A stretch of DNA of 64,000 nucleotides from Halomonas sp. CUBES01 (GCF_020991005.1 NZ_JAJLLW010000005.1:124001-188000); one strand, 5' to 3'. Counted from the stretch's first letter, positions 27,869-37,597 are shown. Program-made: numbers and translations. The notes: generated from the letters alone by a model not told the origin.

Positions 27869-28294
27869 ATGAGCGACCGGCGAATCGCATGGCTATTGGG
27901 ACTGGCAGGGCTTGTGCCCTTTGCGTTGACGCTTGGCTTATCAGGATGGGGGCCCATCACCTGGCAGGCAACGGCAGTCAAGGCGTTCTTGGCCTATAGT
28001 GCGGTGATTCTTTCGTTTCTGGGCGGTACCCACTGGGGCGCCGCACTCCAGCGCGCTGAACCGGGTCAACGAGGGCGGCTGATGATCGCCATGCTGCCCA
28101 GTCTGATCGCCTGGCCGGCCTTATTGCTGCCTGCCCTGTGGGGGCTTGTCATACTGGGCCTCGGCTTCGTTTTCATGTGGGCGTATGACCTTGGTCGCCA
28201 TGGGTGGCCGCGCTGGTACTGGCTGCTGCGCAGCGTGTTGACGGTCGGCGTGGTGCTGGCCCACCTGGCCCTGCTGACACACCTGCTGCGCTGA
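27869..28294 (+). CDS. DUF3429 family membrane protein
   Basis: About 141 residues with four predicted membrane helices (AWLLGLAGLVPFALTLGL; AFLAYSAVILSFLGGTHWG; AMLPSLIAWPALLLPALWGLV; LRSVLTVGVVLAHLALLTH). The conserved FLGGxHWGxA is typical of DUF3429. The ATG at 27869 has GAGGGT six bases upstream; the in-frame ATG at 27857 does not. Likely co-transcribed with the cryptochrome 22 bases upstream. Function unknown. Confidence 0.8.
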   Translation: MSDRRIAWLLGLAGLVPFALTLGLSGWGPITWQATAVKAFLAYSAVILSFLGGTHWGAALQRAEPGQRGRLMIAMLPSLIAWPALLLPALWGLVILGLGFVFMWAYDLGRHGWPRWYWLLRSVLTVGVVLAHLALLTHLLR

Positions 28295-28390
28295 TAATGC
28301 AAAACGAGCAGGCAGCGTCGCTACAACGCCTAGTATGATTGATTATTCTCGGGCATGCTTGGCGCTGACAAGGACTGCGCTGAGGAAAAC

Positions 28391-29650
28391 ATGATGATGG
28401 ATGGAAAGGTGACCCTGCGTTCGGCAAGCGCCGTACTTGGCATGACTGCGGCCCTGGCGTTGAGCACCCCGGTGACGGCCAATCAGCAATTGATGACCGA
28501 GGTCGACGCCCAGGTGGCTGAAGAGGTGCAGCACGCCAGTTTTAATCAGTGGCGCGGTGCCTTTCGGCGCTATGCCAGTGAGCAAGGCATCAGCGAGGCA
28601 ACGCTGCGCGAGGCGTTCGATGGCATTCGCTATCGCGAACGGATTATCGAGCTCGACCGCTATCAGCCTGAATTCGTGCGACCCATCTGGGAATACCTGG
28701 ATACCGCTGTCTCCAGCACGCGCATCACTAATGGGCAGGACCGCCTGGCAGAGCACCGTCGTACCGCCGAGCAAATGGAAGAGCGCTATGGAATACCCGC
28801 AGAGATTATCGTGGCCATCTGGGGTATTGAAAGCAACTATGGCAGCAACTTCGGCGATTTTTCGACCCTAGAGGCCCTGGCTACCTTGGCCTATGACGGC
28901 CGCCGCCAGCAGTTTGCCCGCAGTGAGCTGTTGGCCGCCCTGCGCATTATCCAGGAGGGCGACATTGCCGCCGAGGACATGCGCGGCTCGTGGGCCGGAG
29001 CCATGGGCCATACCCAGTTCATTCCCACCAGTTTTGAAGCCTACGCGGTAGACGGCGACGGCGACGATCGTCGCGATATCTGGGGCAGCATCCCCGACGT
29101 CATGGCCTCAACGGCCAACTACCTTGCTCGAGCAGGCTGGCAGCCAGGCCAGCCCTGGGGCGTGGAAGTCAACCTGCCCGATGATTACGACTATGCTCAG
29201 ACCGGCCGTCGCAGCACCCAGGCCTGGGCCGAGCAGGGTGTGGAAGCGGTCAACGATGATCTGCCCCGTTTTGACAGCGCCGAGGTGATCGTGCCGGCGG
29301 GAGCAGAAGGGCCCGCTTTTCTGGTAGGGCCGAATTTCCGTGCCATTCTGCGCTACAACAACGCCACCAGCTATGCGCTGGCCGTGGCGACGCTTGGCGA
29401 CGCCATCGCCGGTCGCGACGGTATCCAGCAGGGCTGGCCCCGCGAGCAGGCACCCTTGACACGCGATGATGTCCAAGCGCTGCAGCGTGGACTCAATCAG
29501 GCCGGATATGACGTCGGCGGCGCTGACGGTATCATGGGGCCCAACACCCGCAAGGGGCTGCGCGCCTTTCAGCGGGACGAGGGCTTGACCCCCGACGGCT
29601 TTGCCACGCAATCGCTGCTTGAACGTTTACGTGAGCCGTACGGAGAGTGA
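28391..29650 (+). CDS. lytic murein transglycosylase (MltB family) with peptidoglycan-binding domain
   Basis: About 419 residues. Signal peptide up to about residue 35 (ALALSTPVTANQ). The transglycosylase domain has the catalytic glutamate E147 in AIWGIESNYG and the family motifs GSWAGAMGHTQFIPTSFEAYAVDGDGD. A PG_binding_1 domain forms the last 60 residues (VQALQRGLNQAGYDVGGADGIMGPNTRKGLRAFQRDEG). It cleaves murein glycan strands in the periplasm with 1,6-anhydro ends. Three ATGs in a row follow GAGGA; the first is used here. Confidence 0.92.
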   Translation: MMMDGKVTLRSASAVLGMTAALALSTPVTANQQLMTEVDAQVAEEVQHASFNQWRGAFRRYASEQGISEATLREAFDGIRYRERIIELDRYQPEFVRPIWEYLDTAVSSTRITNGQDRLAEHRRTAEQMEERYGIPAEIIVAIWGIESNYGSNFGDFSTLEALATLAYDGRRQQFARSELLAALRIIQEGDIAAEDMRGSWAGAMGHTQFIPTSFEAYAVDGDGDDRRDIWGSIPDVMASTANYLARAGWQPGQPWGVEVNLPDDYDYAQTGRRSTQAWAEQGVEAVNDDLPRFDSAEVIVPAGAEGPAFLVGPNFRAILRYNNATSYALAVATLGDAIAGRDGIQQGWPREQAPLTRDDVQALQRGLNQAGYDVGGADGIMGPNTRKGLRAFQRDEGLTPDGFATQSLLERLREPYGE

Positions 29651-29715
29651 GTGCGCGGCTTGGAGACGCCAGGATCGCATACCGTTTTATATTCAAACCG
29701 TGACAGGAATCGATC

Positions 29716-30282
29716 ATGTTCAAGGTGTTAACGACGTTGCTCAGCAGTGCTGCGATGATGTCGGCACTGGCCAGTAGCCAGGCCGTCGCCGACGACGACC
29801 AGGTGTTTGGCTGGGTGGAAAACGCCACGCTTCACCCTTGGGGTACCGAAGTCAAAGCCAAGCTGGATAGCGGGGCGTTGACCTCGTCGCTGGACGCCCG
29901 GGATATCGACATGTTCGAAAAGGACGGCGAAGACTGGGTGCGCTTTCGCCTCAAGCTCGAAGACCAGGAAACCGGTGAGGTCTTCAGCGATGTGCTGGAG
30001 CGCCCGCTGTACCGCGAGCTGCGCGTTCGCGGGGCGGGGGGCAGGGATGAGCGCCCGGTCGTGCTGCTGAACGTGTGCATGGGCGATAAAATATACGAAG
30101 AGCAGTTCAGCCTCCGCAACCGAGAAAACATGAACTACCCGCTGCTGCTCGGACGCCGCACGATCAGCCACCTGGGCCTGCTTGACGTGCGCGAGACCTT
30201 CCTCCAGACCCCCACCTGCGACGATGATACCGAGGTGGTCGCCCACGACCCCGACGAGGATGACGCCAGCGACAAAAGCTGA
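29716..30282 (+). CDS. exported retropepsin-like aspartic protease (PF05618 family)
   Basis: 188 residues with a signal peptide (cleavage near AVADD, residue 25). The core FGWVENATLHPWGTEVKAKLDSGALTSSL is the family's pepsin-like flap and catalytic loop (the D-S-G triplet), and LLGRRTISHLGLLDV is the second conserved part. The family was long labelled 'ATP-dependent zinc protease' but looks retropepsin-like. The tail is strongly acidic. Substrate unknown; periplasmic location inferred. Confidence 0.85.
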   Translation: MFKVLTTLLSSAAMMSALASSQAVADDDQVFGWVENATLHPWGTEVKAKLDSGALTSSLDARDIDMFEKDGEDWVRFRLKLEDQETGEVFSDVLERPLYRELRVRGAGGRDERPVVLLNVCMGDKIYEEQFSLRNRENMNYPLLLGRRTISHLGLLDVRETFLQTPTCDDDTEVVAHDPDEDDASDKS

Positions 30283-30286
30283 CCGT

Positions 30287-31000
30287 CTAGAACAGCCGCG
30301 ACAACAAGGCCGTCACGGCCGTTTCCACGCGCAGAATACGCGGGCCCAGGTGCATGCCCTGGCAGCCCGCGTCGAGCAGCTGCTCCACTTCCCAGTCGAT
30401 AAACCCGCCTTCGGGGCCGATGAACAGCACCGTGTCGTCACTGATGCCCCGCGGGCATGGGTCGGCCATGCCCGGGTGGGCGACCAGGCCGCGCCCCTCC
30501 GTAAGCAGCGTGGGCAAATGGTCATCGAGAAACGCCCGGAAGCCTTTGACCAGCGTCACCTTGGGCATCAGGGTGTCGCGTGACTGCTCGAGGCCGAGCA
30601 CCAGGTGCTGATGTATTTTGTCGGGACGTAGTTCGGGCGATTGCCAATAGCTTTTTTCGACCCGTTTGGTGTGCAGCAGCGTAATACGCTTCACGCCCAG
30701 CGCCGTCACATGCTCCAGGGTACGGGCCAGCATGCGCGGGCGGGGCAGCGCCAGCACCAGATGGACGGGCAGGGCGGGCGGAGGCGGCTCGCTGAGCGAC
30801 GTCCAGCTTAGCCGGGCATGGTCGGGCTCGAGCGCTGTGAGCTCTGCCTTGCCGATGCAGCCGTCGGTGCAGCCGACGGTGATCCTGTCGCCCGGCCGGG
30901 CGCGATGGACGTCGCGCAGGTGCGTCAAGCGACGTTGATCGCGAAGTATCGCCTGGCCCGGCTGGGCCACATCGTGGGGTTCGAGTAAAATCAGGTTCAT
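30287..31000 (-). CDS. rsmE: 16S rRNA (uracil(1498)-N(3))-methyltransferase RsmE
   Basis: 237 residues. N-terminal PUA-like domain with the shared HLRDVHRARPGDRITV motif, then the SPOUT knot with LVLALPRPRMLARTLEHVTALGVKRITLL, FIGPEGGF and LGPRILRVETAVTALLS. Methylates U1498 of 16S rRNA in assembled 30S subunits. Convergent with the protease gene (4-base gap), divergent from phaR. Confidence 0.95.
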   Translation of the reverse strand: MNLILLEPHDVAQPGQAILRDQRRLTHLRDVHRARPGDRITVGCTDGCIGKAELTALEPDHARLSWTSLSEPPPPALPVHLVLALPRPRMLARTLEHVTALGVKRITLLHTKRVEKSYWQSPELRPDKIHQHLVLGLEQSRDTLMPKVTLVKGFRAFLDDHLPTLLTEGRGLVAHPGMADPCPRGISDDTVLFIGPEGGFIDWEVEQLLDAGCQGMHLGPRILRVETAVTALLSRLF

Positions 31001-31133
31001 GGACGTGGTGGATCAGTCAGTGGTTGGAGACGATACGCCGACGGAATATCGATACATGGCTTGCATGGGTGCGTGTTGCAGGCACAATAACAGCAACGGG
31101 AATAAAGCCCTATCGCGTCTAAGGAGAATCGCC

Positions 31134-31646
31134 GTGCGCGTCATTCGTAAATATGCCAATCGCAGATTGTATGATACCCGACAAAGTCGTTACGTGACCT
31201 TGGAGGATCTGCGTCACTTGATTCTGGAGGAAGAGCCGTTTCGGGTGGAGGACGCCAAGAGCGGCGAAGACCTGACGCGTACCATCCTTCTATCGATCAT
31301 TATCGAGCAGGAGCAGGCCGACAGCGACGCGGAAGTGTTCTCCAATGACCTGCTGGCGCAGCTTATCCGCGTCTACGACATGTCATCGCCGCTGCCGCTG
31401 GCGCGCTATCTGGAGCAGGGCACCCAGATCATGATGGAGCAGCAGAAGCGCATGCAAAACCAGTGGCAGCAGGCCATTCGTCACACGCCCATGGAATTCA
31501 TGCGCGAACTGGCGGAAGAGAACATGCGCTTTTGGCAGAACACCATGAACCAGGCGCCGCCGACGAGTCAGCACGATAGCGATAAGGCATCGCCCCAGAA
31601 GGGCAAGGCGAAGGACGACAACGCCAACCAGGATCCGTCGTCCTAA
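31134..31646 (+). CDS. phaR: polyhydroxyalkanoate synthesis regulator PhaR
   Basis: 170 residues from a GTG start with a full AAGGAG eight bases upstream; the frame is open further but lacks any ribosome site. The DNA/PHA-binding N-terminal domain is clear (VRVIRKYANRRLYDTRQSRYVTLEDL), followed by the PHB accumulation regulatory domain (DAEVFSNDLLAQLIRVYDMSSPLPLARYLEQGTQIMMEQQ) and a charged disordered tail. PhaR represses phasin and pha genes until PHA granules sequester it. The pha genes themselves are not in this window. Confidence 0.92.
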   Translation: MRVIRKYANRRLYDTRQSRYVTLEDLRHLILEEEPFRVEDAKSGEDLTRTILLSIIIEQEQADSDAEVFSNDLLAQLIRVYDMSSPLPLARYLEQGTQIMMEQQKRMQNQWQQAIRHTPMEFMRELAEENMRFWQNTMNQAPPTSQHDSDKASPQKGKAKDDNANQDPSS

Positions 31647-31719
31647 GCGTCACCGACGCGCGGGTAAGCTGTGGCATAATGTCGCCACGAATCTGCTTTT
31701 CCGTTCAAGAAGGATATCC

Positions 31720-33009
31720 ATGAAGGTTTTGATGATTGGCGGCGGTGGTCGCGAACACGCGTTGGCATGGAAACTGGCTCAGTCGTCGCTTGTCTCGCAG
31801 GTGTTCGTCGCCCCGGGCAATGCGGGCACCGCCGGTGAAGACAAGCTGACCAACGTGGCCATCGAGGCGAGCGACATTGACGCCCTGGTGGCGTTTGCCC
31901 GCGACGAAGCGGTGGCGCTCACGGTGGTAGGGCCTGAAGCACCGCTGGTGGAAGGCGTGGTGGATCGCTTCCAGGCGGCCGGCTTGACCATTTTCGGCCC
32001 CACCCAGGCGGCCGCCCAGCTGGAAGGCTCCAAGTCGTTCACCAAGGATTTCCTGGCACGCCATGCCATTCCGTCGGCCGCCTATCAGACCTTTACGGCC
32101 GTCGAACCGGCGCTTGCCTACCTGGCCGAGGTGGGGGCGCCGATTGTCATCAAGGCCGACGGCCTGGCCGCCGGTAAAGGGGTCATCGTGGCCATGAACC
32201 AGGCCGAGGCCGACGCCGCGATCCGCGATATGCTTGAAGCCAACGCTTTTGGCGATGCGGGCGCTCGGGTGGTGATCGAAGAGTTTCTGGAAGGCGAGGA
32301 AGCCAGTTTCATCGTCATGGTCGATGGCGAAAACGTGGTGCCCATGGCCACCAGTCAGGATCACAAGCGGGCCTACGACGGCGACAACGGCCCCAACACC
32401 GGCGGTATGGGGGCCTACTCGCCCGCGCCGGTGGTGACCCCCGAGGTCGACGAGCGCATCATGCAGCAGGTGATTCTGCCCACCGTCAACGGCATGGCCG
32501 CCGAAGGCCATCCCTACAGCGGTTTTCTGTACGCCGGGCTGATGATCGACGCCCAGGGCAATCCCAAGGTGATCGAGTACAACTGCCGGTTTGGCGACCC
32601 CGAAACCCAGCCCATCATGATGCGTCTCACCTCTGACCTGGCGGCGCTGTGCCTTGCCGGGGCGGAAGGCAGGCTCGACGGGCAGCGCTGTGAATGGGAC
32701 CCGCGCGCGGCGGTCGGTGTGGTGCTGGCCGCCGGTGGCTACCCGGGTAGCTACCGCAAGGGCGACGCCATCCAGGGAATTGCCAACGCCGAGCGTCATG
32801 GCTGTAAAGTGTTCCATGCCGGCACCCGTCACAATGACCAGGGAGACGTGCTCACCGCCGGCGGGCGCGTGCTGTGCGTCACGGCACTTGGCGAGCGTGT
32901 TTCCCAGGCTCAGCAGGCGGCTTACAGGGGCGTTGACGAGATCCACTGGGAGGGCGTCATCTGCCGCCGGGATATCGCTCACCGTGCCATTGCCCGCGAA
33001 GAAGGGTAA
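31720..33009 (+). CDS. purD: phosphoribosylamine-glycine ligase
   Basis: 429 residues, the normal GARS length. Forms GAR from phosphoribosylamine, glycine and ATP in purine synthesis. ATP-grasp motifs: [22 protein letters not shown] opening, [42 protein letters not shown], and [24 protein letters not shown] before the ATG. Confidence 0.97.
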   Translation: MKVLMIGGGGREHALAWKLAQSSLVSQVFVAPGNAGTAGEDKLTNVAIEASDIDALVAFARDEAVALTVVGPEAPLVEGVVDRFQAAGLTIFGPTQAAAQLEGSKSFTKDFLARHAIPSAAYQTFTAVEPALAYLAEVGAPIVIKADGLAAGKGVIVAMNQAEADAAIRDMLEANAFGDAGARVVIEEFLEGEEASFIVMVDGENVVPMATSQDHKRAYDGDNGPNTGGMGAYSPAPVVTPEVDERIMQQVILPTVNGMAAEGHPYSGFLYAGLMIDAQGNPKVIEYNCRFGDPETQPIMMRLTSDLAALCLAGAEGRLDGQRCEWDPRAAVGVVLAAGGYPGSYRKGDAIQGIANAERHGCKVFHAGTRHNDQGDVLTAGGRVLCVTALGERVSQAQQAAYRGVDEIHWEGVICRRDIAHRAIAREEG

Positions 33010-33067
33010 ACGCAGACGATACACTCAGGCATCCTGCTGCGATGACCAATCACAACAAGGACAAGAG

Positions 33068-33508
33068 ATGGAACGGGTTCAGCTTGATTTCCCCGACGCC
33101 GCGATCATTCATCGCCATTCGCTGAGCGTTCGCGTCACGGACATGAACTATGGTCGTCATCTCGGCCATGATGCGCTGGTATCGCTTCTCCACGAAGCGC
33201 GGATTCAGGCCTTTGCCTCCCTCGACATGCCCGAGTGGGACATGCACGGCTATCCAAGCGTAGTGGCCGACCTGGCCGTGCACTACCAGAGCGAAGCGCG
33301 CTGGCCGGATGCGCTGGTGGTCGAAACCGCCGTGCCGGCCCCCGAAGGCAAGGCGCTGACCGTCTATCAGCGCATGGTTCACGCCGACTCGGGCAAGCCC
33401 GTGGCGACCGCCCGCGTCAACCAGCTGCTGATTGATATGGCCGCCGGTCGCCCGGTGGCCGTGCCCGCGTCGGTCGTGGATGCACTAGCGCAAGCGAGAA
33501 ACGCCTGA
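33068..33508 (+). CDS. hotdog-fold acyl-CoA thioesterase (4HBT type)
   Basis: 146 residues from the ATG at 33068. Single hotdog domain: VRVTDMNYGRHLGHDALVSLLHEARIQAF holds the D/N-x-x-x-H pattern used by 4-hydroxybenzoyl-CoA-type thioesterases, followed by VVADLAVHYQSEARWPDALVVETAV. Substrate unknown. The frame continues upstream, where it overlaps purD out of frame, but AAGGACAAGAG marks this start. Its TGA shares a base with the ATG of the kinase gene, so the pair is coupled. Confidence 0.85.
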   Translation: MERVQLDFPDAAIIHRHSLSVRVTDMNYGRHLGHDALVSLLHEARIQAFASLDMPEWDMHGYPSVVADLAVHYQSEARWPDALVVETAVPAPEGKALTVYQRMVHADSGKPVATARVNQLLIDMAAGRPVAVPASVVDALAQARNA

Positions 33509-34380
33509 TGTCCCGTGAATATCCCATCATTGCCGTCACCGGTTCGTCCGGTGCGGGCACCACGACCGTCCGGCGCAGCTTCGAGCGGATGTTCTTGCGC
33601 GAAGACGTGCATGCCGCCATGGTAGACGGCGATGCCTTTCACCGCTATACCCGCCAAGAGCTGCATCGCATGTTCCGCGAAGAGCCGGAGCGCAAGAACG
33701 AGCTGTCGCACTTTGCCGTGGAAGCCAACCTGCTCGACCGCCTCGAAGGCATGTTTGTCGAGTATGCCGAGCACGGAACGGGCACCTTTCGGCACTACAT
33801 CCACGCCGAAGACAAGCAGAAGATCGAGGCGGGCTATCAGGTCGGCACCTTTACCGAGTGGCAGCCGCTGCCCAGCGGGACGGATCTGCTGTTCTACGAA
33901 GGCCTCCACGGTGGTCTGGTGACCGAAGAATTTGATATTGCCCGTCACGTCGACCTGCTGGTAGGCGTCGCTCCGACCATGAACCTGGAGTGGATCCAGA
34001 AGATCGACCGCGACACCAAGATGCGCGGCTACTCCCAGGAAGCGGTGATCGATACCATCCTGGGGCGCATGGACGACTACGTGCGCTATATCCAGCCCCA
34101 GTTTTCCCGAACCCATATCAATTTTCAGCGCGTGCCCACGGTGGATACTTCCAACCCCTTCGAGGTGCAGGATATCCCCACCGACGCCGAGTCTTTCGTG
34201 GTGATTCGCTTCCGTGACCCCTCGAAGGTGGATTTCCCCTGGCTGCTGGCGATGATTCAGGATTCCTTCATGACCCGGCCGCATACGCTGGTGGTGCCCG
34301 GCGCCCGCATGTCGTTGGCCATGGAGCTGATATTGGCGCCGCTGGTACGCCACTTGTTGTCCCAGCGTCGTTTTCGTTAG
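33508..34380 (+). CDS. prkB: phosphoribulokinase-like kinase (PrkB type)
   Basis: 290 residues, like E. coli PrkB (289). Walker A GSSGAGTTTV at 11-20, then the PRK-specific VDGDAFHRYTRQEL and FYEGLHGGLVTEEFDIARHVDLLVGVAP, and RDTKMRGYSQEAVIDTILGRM. Ribulose-5-phosphate kinase activity is the family function, but the PrkB branch occurs in heterotrophs without a Calvin cycle, and no RuBisCO gene is present here, so its true substrate is unknown. Coupled to the thioesterase gene. Confidence 0.9.
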   Translation: MSREYPIIAVTGSSGAGTTTVRRSFERMFLREDVHAAMVDGDAFHRYTRQELHRMFREEPERKNELSHFAVEANLLDRLEGMFVEYAEHGTGTFRHYIHAEDKQKIEAGYQVGTFTEWQPLPSGTDLLFYEGLHGGLVTEEFDIARHVDLLVGVAPTMNLEWIQKIDRDTKMRGYSQEAVIDTILGRMDDYVRYIQPQFSRTHINFQRVPTVDTSNPFEVQDIPTDAESFVVIRFRDPSKVDFPWLLAMIQDSFMTRPHTLVVPGARMSLAMELILAPLVRHLLSQRRFR

Positions 34381-34437
34381 GCTCGCGGGTAAATTGATTG
34401 CCCGTAATACCCGGTCACGCTCACCAAGGAGCTTTAT

Positions 34438-34779
34438 ATGGACTGTCTGTTTTGTCGCATCATCAACCGCGAAATCCCGGCGGATATTGTTTATGAAGAC
34501 GAGCACGTGCTGGCCTTCAATGACATCAATCCCCAAGCCCCCACGCATCAGTTGATCATTCCCAAAAAGCACATTGCCACGCTCAACGATATCCAGACCG
34601 ACGACCTGACGACCGTGGGTCGCCTGCAGTACACCGCCGCGAAGCTCGCCGACCAGCAAGGCTTTGCCGAAGACGGCTATCGGGTGGTAATGAACTGCAA
34701 CGAAATGGGCGGACAGACGGTCTACCATATCCATATGCATCTGCTCGGCGGGCGCGAATTCACCTGGCCTGCCGGGTGA
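34438..34779 (+). CDS. hinT: HIT family purine nucleoside phosphoramidase
   Basis: 113 residues. CLFCRIINREIPADIVYEDEHVLAFNDINPQAPTH opening and the catalytic histidine triad in QTVYHIHMHLLGG. Hydrolyses adenosine 5'-phosphoramidates in the cytoplasm. AAGGAG ribosome site. Stand-alone between prkB and coq7. Confidence 0.94.
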   Translation: MDCLFCRIINREIPADIVYEDEHVLAFNDINPQAPTHQLIIPKKHIATLNDIQTDDLTTVGRLQYTAAKLADQQGFAEDGYRVVMNCNEMGGQTVYHIHMHLLGGREFTWPAG

Positions 34780-34819
34780 CGCTGCCGTTCAATGCGACCC
34801 TGCGGCCAAGGAGCGCGCC

Positions 34820-35458
34820 ATGATGCGTCAAGGTACCCCATCGGACCAATGGATCTATCAGTTTGACCGTGCGCTGCGCACCCTGGTGACGCCCACGGCG
34901 AACGCCAAGGCGCCGATTCCTGTCTCGCCAAGCGACGAGGCGCTAACGGACTTTGAAACGCGTCACGTGGTCGGGGCGATGCGCGTCAACCACTGCGGCG
35001 AAGTCTGCCTGCAAGGGCTCTATCAGGGCCAGCGGCTGTTTGCCCAGCGCCCGGCAGCCAGCGCGCAGATGGAGCGCTCGGCGACCAAGAACCTTGAGCA
35101 CCTGGCCCGCTGTAGCGAGCGGCTGCATCAGTTGGACAGCCGTACCAGCCTGCTGGCGCCGGGTTTCTATATGGCCGCGTTGAGTATTGGGGCGACGACC
35201 GGTGCGCTAAGCGAACGGGTCGGGCTCGGCGTATTGGCGGCAAGCGAAGCACAGGCCGCCAAACGCTTGAGCGAGCAGCAGAGTCGCTTGCCGGACACCG
35301 ATCACACCTCCAGCGCACTGCTGCGCCAGATGAGCACGGACAAGCACCACCACGCCCAGCTGGCGCTGGAAGCTGGTGGCCTTCGCCTGCCGGCACCGGT
35401 GCAGTGGATGATGCGCGGCGCCTTCAAGGCGGTCAGCAAGACGACGTACCACCTTTAG
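34820..35458 (+). CDS. coq7: 2-polyprenyl-3-methyl-6-methoxy-1,4-benzoquinone monooxygenase
   Basis: 212 residues, ferritin-like di-iron hydroxylase of ubiquinone biosynthesis. Metal ligands lie in GAMRVNHCGEVCLQGLYQGQ (first E), TKNLEHLARC (E and H), and the C-terminal DKHHHAQLAL. AAGGAG before the ATGATG start. Followed by a strong terminator, so it ends its transcript. Confidence 0.94.
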   Translation: MMRQGTPSDQWIYQFDRALRTLVTPTANAKAPIPVSPSDEALTDFETRHVVGAMRVNHCGEVCLQGLYQGQRLFAQRPAASAQMERSATKNLEHLARCSERLHQLDSRTSLLAPGFYMAALSIGATTGALSERVGLGVLAASEAQAAKRLSEQQSRLPDTDHTSSALLRQMSTDKHHHAQLALEAGGLRLPAPVQWMMRGAFKAVSKTTYHL

Positions 35459-35511
35459 TCTAGCGTCTAGTCGTGCGTTCGTTCATCGTTAGGCAGCGTC
35501 GGCCAGGCACA

Positions 35512-35540
35512 AAAAAGCCCCGCCAAGCGCGGGGCTTTTT
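35512..35540. terminator. bidirectional terminator between coq7 and ettA
   Basis: Perfect 12-bp inverted repeat AAAAAGCCCCGC / GCGGGGCTTTTT with a 5-base loop; A-run on one side and T-run on the other, serving both convergent genes. Confidence 0.88.
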
Positions 35541-35567
35541 GATTGACGGCACGCGGCCGGTCGACGT

Positions 35568-37229
35568 CTAGGCGTCGATGCGCTTGTACTTCATGCGCTT
35601 GGGCGTGTCGTTGCCCACACGTTTCTTGTGATCTTCTTCGTAGTCGGTGTAGTTACCGTCGAAGAAGACCACTTCCGAATCGCCCTCGAAGGCCAGGATG
35701 TGCGTGGCAATCCGATCCAGGAACCAGCGATCGTGAGAAATCACCATGGCGCAGCCCGGGAATGCCAGCAGGGCTTCTTCCAGGGCGCGCAGGGTCTCGA
35801 TATCCAGGTCGTTGGATGGTTCGTCCAACAGCAGTACGTTAGCCCCTTGCTTGAGCGTCTGCGCTAGCTGCAGGCGACCGCGTTCACCACCGGACAGCTC
35901 GTCGAGACGCTTCTGCTGGTCGTTGCCCTTGAAGTTGAAGCGACCCACATAGGCACGCGAAGACACTTCGTAACCGTTGATGTTGAGGATGTCCTGGCCA
36001 TCGGACACCGCCTGCCAGACGGTCTGCTTGTCGTCGAGGGCGTCGCGCAGCTGCTCGACGTAGGCGATATCGACGGTCTCGCCGATGACCACTTCGCCGG
36101 CATCGGGCTGTTCCTGACCGGTAATCAGTTTGAACAGGGTCGACTTACCGGCGCCGTTACCGCCCACGATGCCGACAATCGCACCGGGGGGCACGGTGAA
36201 GGACAGATCCTGATAGAGCAGCTTGTCATCGAAACGCTTGGCCACGTCATGGAATTCGATGACCTTGTCGCCCAGGCGCGGGCCGGGCGGAATGTAGATC
36301 TCGTTGGTTTCGTTACGCTTCTGGAAGTCGCCGGACTGCATTTCCTCGAAGCGATTGAGGCGCGCCTTGCTCTTCGCCTGCCGGCCCTTCGAATTGGAGC
36401 GTACCCACTCGAGCTCTTGCTTGATGGCTTTCTGGCGCGAGGCTTCCTGCTTGGCTTCCTGGCCGAGGCGCTGTTCCTTCTGCTCGAGCCACTGGGAATA
36501 GTTGCCCTCGAACGGAATGCCCTGGCCACGGTCCAGCTCCAGAATCCAGCCGGCAACGTTGTCGAGGAAGTAGCGGTCGTGGGTGATTGCCACCACGGTG
36601 CCGCTGTAGTCGTGCAGGAAACGCTCGAGCCAGGCGACGGACTCGGCATCCAGGTGGTTGGTCGGCTCGTCGAGGAGCAGCATGTCGGGGCTGGAAAGCA
36701 GCAACCGACACAACGCCACGCGGCGACGCTCACCCCCGGACAGGTTGCCTACCTGGGCTTCCCAGGGCGGCAGACGCAACGCTTCAGCGGCCACGTCCAG
36801 CTTGCGCTCGATGTTATGGGCGTCGGCGGCTTCGATAATGTTTTCCAGGCGCGCCTGTTCGCTCGCCAGGGCGTCGAAGTCGGCATCCGGCTCGGCGTAG
36901 GCGGCGTACACGGCGTCGAGCTTTTCCTGGGCTTCCTTGATCGCGCCCAGGGCTTCTTCGACGGTTTCGCGGACGTTCTTGCTGTCGTCCAGCTCGGGTT
37001 CCTGGGGAAGGTAGCCAACATTGATTCCCGGCATGGGGCGGGCTTCACCTTCAAACTCCGTATCGACACCGGCCATGATGCGCAGCAGTGTGGATTTACC
37101 CGCGCCGTTCAAACCCAGTACGCCGATCTTGGCCCCCGGGAAAAACGACAGCGAGATATCTTTGAGAATTTGCTTCTTGGGCGGCACGATCTTGCCGACC
37201 CGATTCATGGTGAAAACGTATTGCGCCAT
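35568..37229 (-). CDS. ettA: energy-dependent translational throttle protein EttA
   Basis: 553 residues (E. coli 555). ABC-F protein with two nucleotide-binding domains: Walker A GLNGAGKST and GGNGAGKST, signatures LSGGERRR and LSGGERGR, Walker B LLLDEPTNHLD and LLLDEPSNDLD. The arm and linker helices between them (RLGQEAKQEASRQKAIKQELEW) are present. It binds the ribosomal E site and gates entry into elongation according to ATP/ADP. No membrane segments. Confidence 0.96.
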   Translation of the reverse strand: MAQYVFTMNRVGKIVPPKKQILKDISLSFFPGAKIGVLGLNGAGKSTLLRIMAGVDTEFEGEARPMPGINVGYLPQEPELDDSKNVRETVEEALGAIKEAQEKLDAVYAAYAEPDADFDALASEQARLENIIEAADAHNIERKLDVAAEALRLPPWEAQVGNLSGGERRRVALCRLLLSSPDMLLLDEPTNHLDAESVAWLERFLHDYSGTVVAITHDRYFLDNVAGWILELDRGQGIPFEGNYSQWLEQKEQRLGQEAKQEASRQKAIKQELEWVRSNSKGRQAKSKARLNRFEEMQSGDFQKRNETNEIYIPPGPRLGDKVIEFHDVAKRFDDKLLYQDLSFTVPPGAIVGIVGGNGAGKSTLFKLITGQEQPDAGEVVIGETVDIAYVEQLRDALDDKQTVWQAVSDGQDILNINGYEVSSRAYVGRFNFKGNDQQKRLDELSGGERGRLQLAQTLKQGANVLLLDEPSNDLDIETLRALEEALLAFPGCAMVISHDRWFLDRIATHILAFEGDSEVVFFDGNYTDYEEDHKKRVGNDTPKRMKYKRIDA

Positions 37230-37381
37230 GGAAATCCGTTAGGTTGATGAAAAAATGTCAGCGTCGCCGCTGGACGATACGCAGATGATAGAGCCCCGCG
37301 TGACGAAAGACCAGCCATGGGGCAAGGCCATGGGCAGACGGCGACAATGATGATTGGTAACGCCTCGCGGACGGGACGACC

Positions 37382-37597
37382 TTACGCTTCTTCGTCCCAG
37401 TCGTCCTCGATGGCGCGTTTCAGGCGGCGCTCTTCAAGCCAGGCTTCTACCTGGCGTCGAGCGCGCAGGCTATCGGCTTTGCTACTGGGCCGAGAACGAC
37501 CATAGTGCTCGTCGTTGACGGCATCCAGGGAATCTAAGTCATCTGATTCGGCGTCTTCGGGGGAGAAAGTTTCACGACTCAAGGGGTCACGGCTCAT
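37382..37597 (-). CDS. PA3496-like small charged protein
   Basis: 71 residues, acidic N-terminal half and a C-terminal helix RRQVEAWLEERRLKRAIED. This helix resembles a family named after Pseudomonas PA3496 and annotated as putative envelope integrity protein, which I judge only by similarity of the RR...EERRL pattern. No signal peptide. Stand-alone. Confidence 0.55.
   Translation of the reverse strand: MSRDPLSRETFSPEDAESDDLDSLDAVNDEHYGRSRPSSKADSLRARRQVEAWLEERRLKRAIEDDWDEEA

Noticed and set aside
31705..33024. 439-residue open frame antisense to purD
   Set aside because: Covers purD exactly on the other strand, with no ribosome site or domain.
33379..34740. 453-residue open frame antisense to prkB and hinT
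   Set aside because: Crosses two real genes and their gap; composition is that of a shadow.
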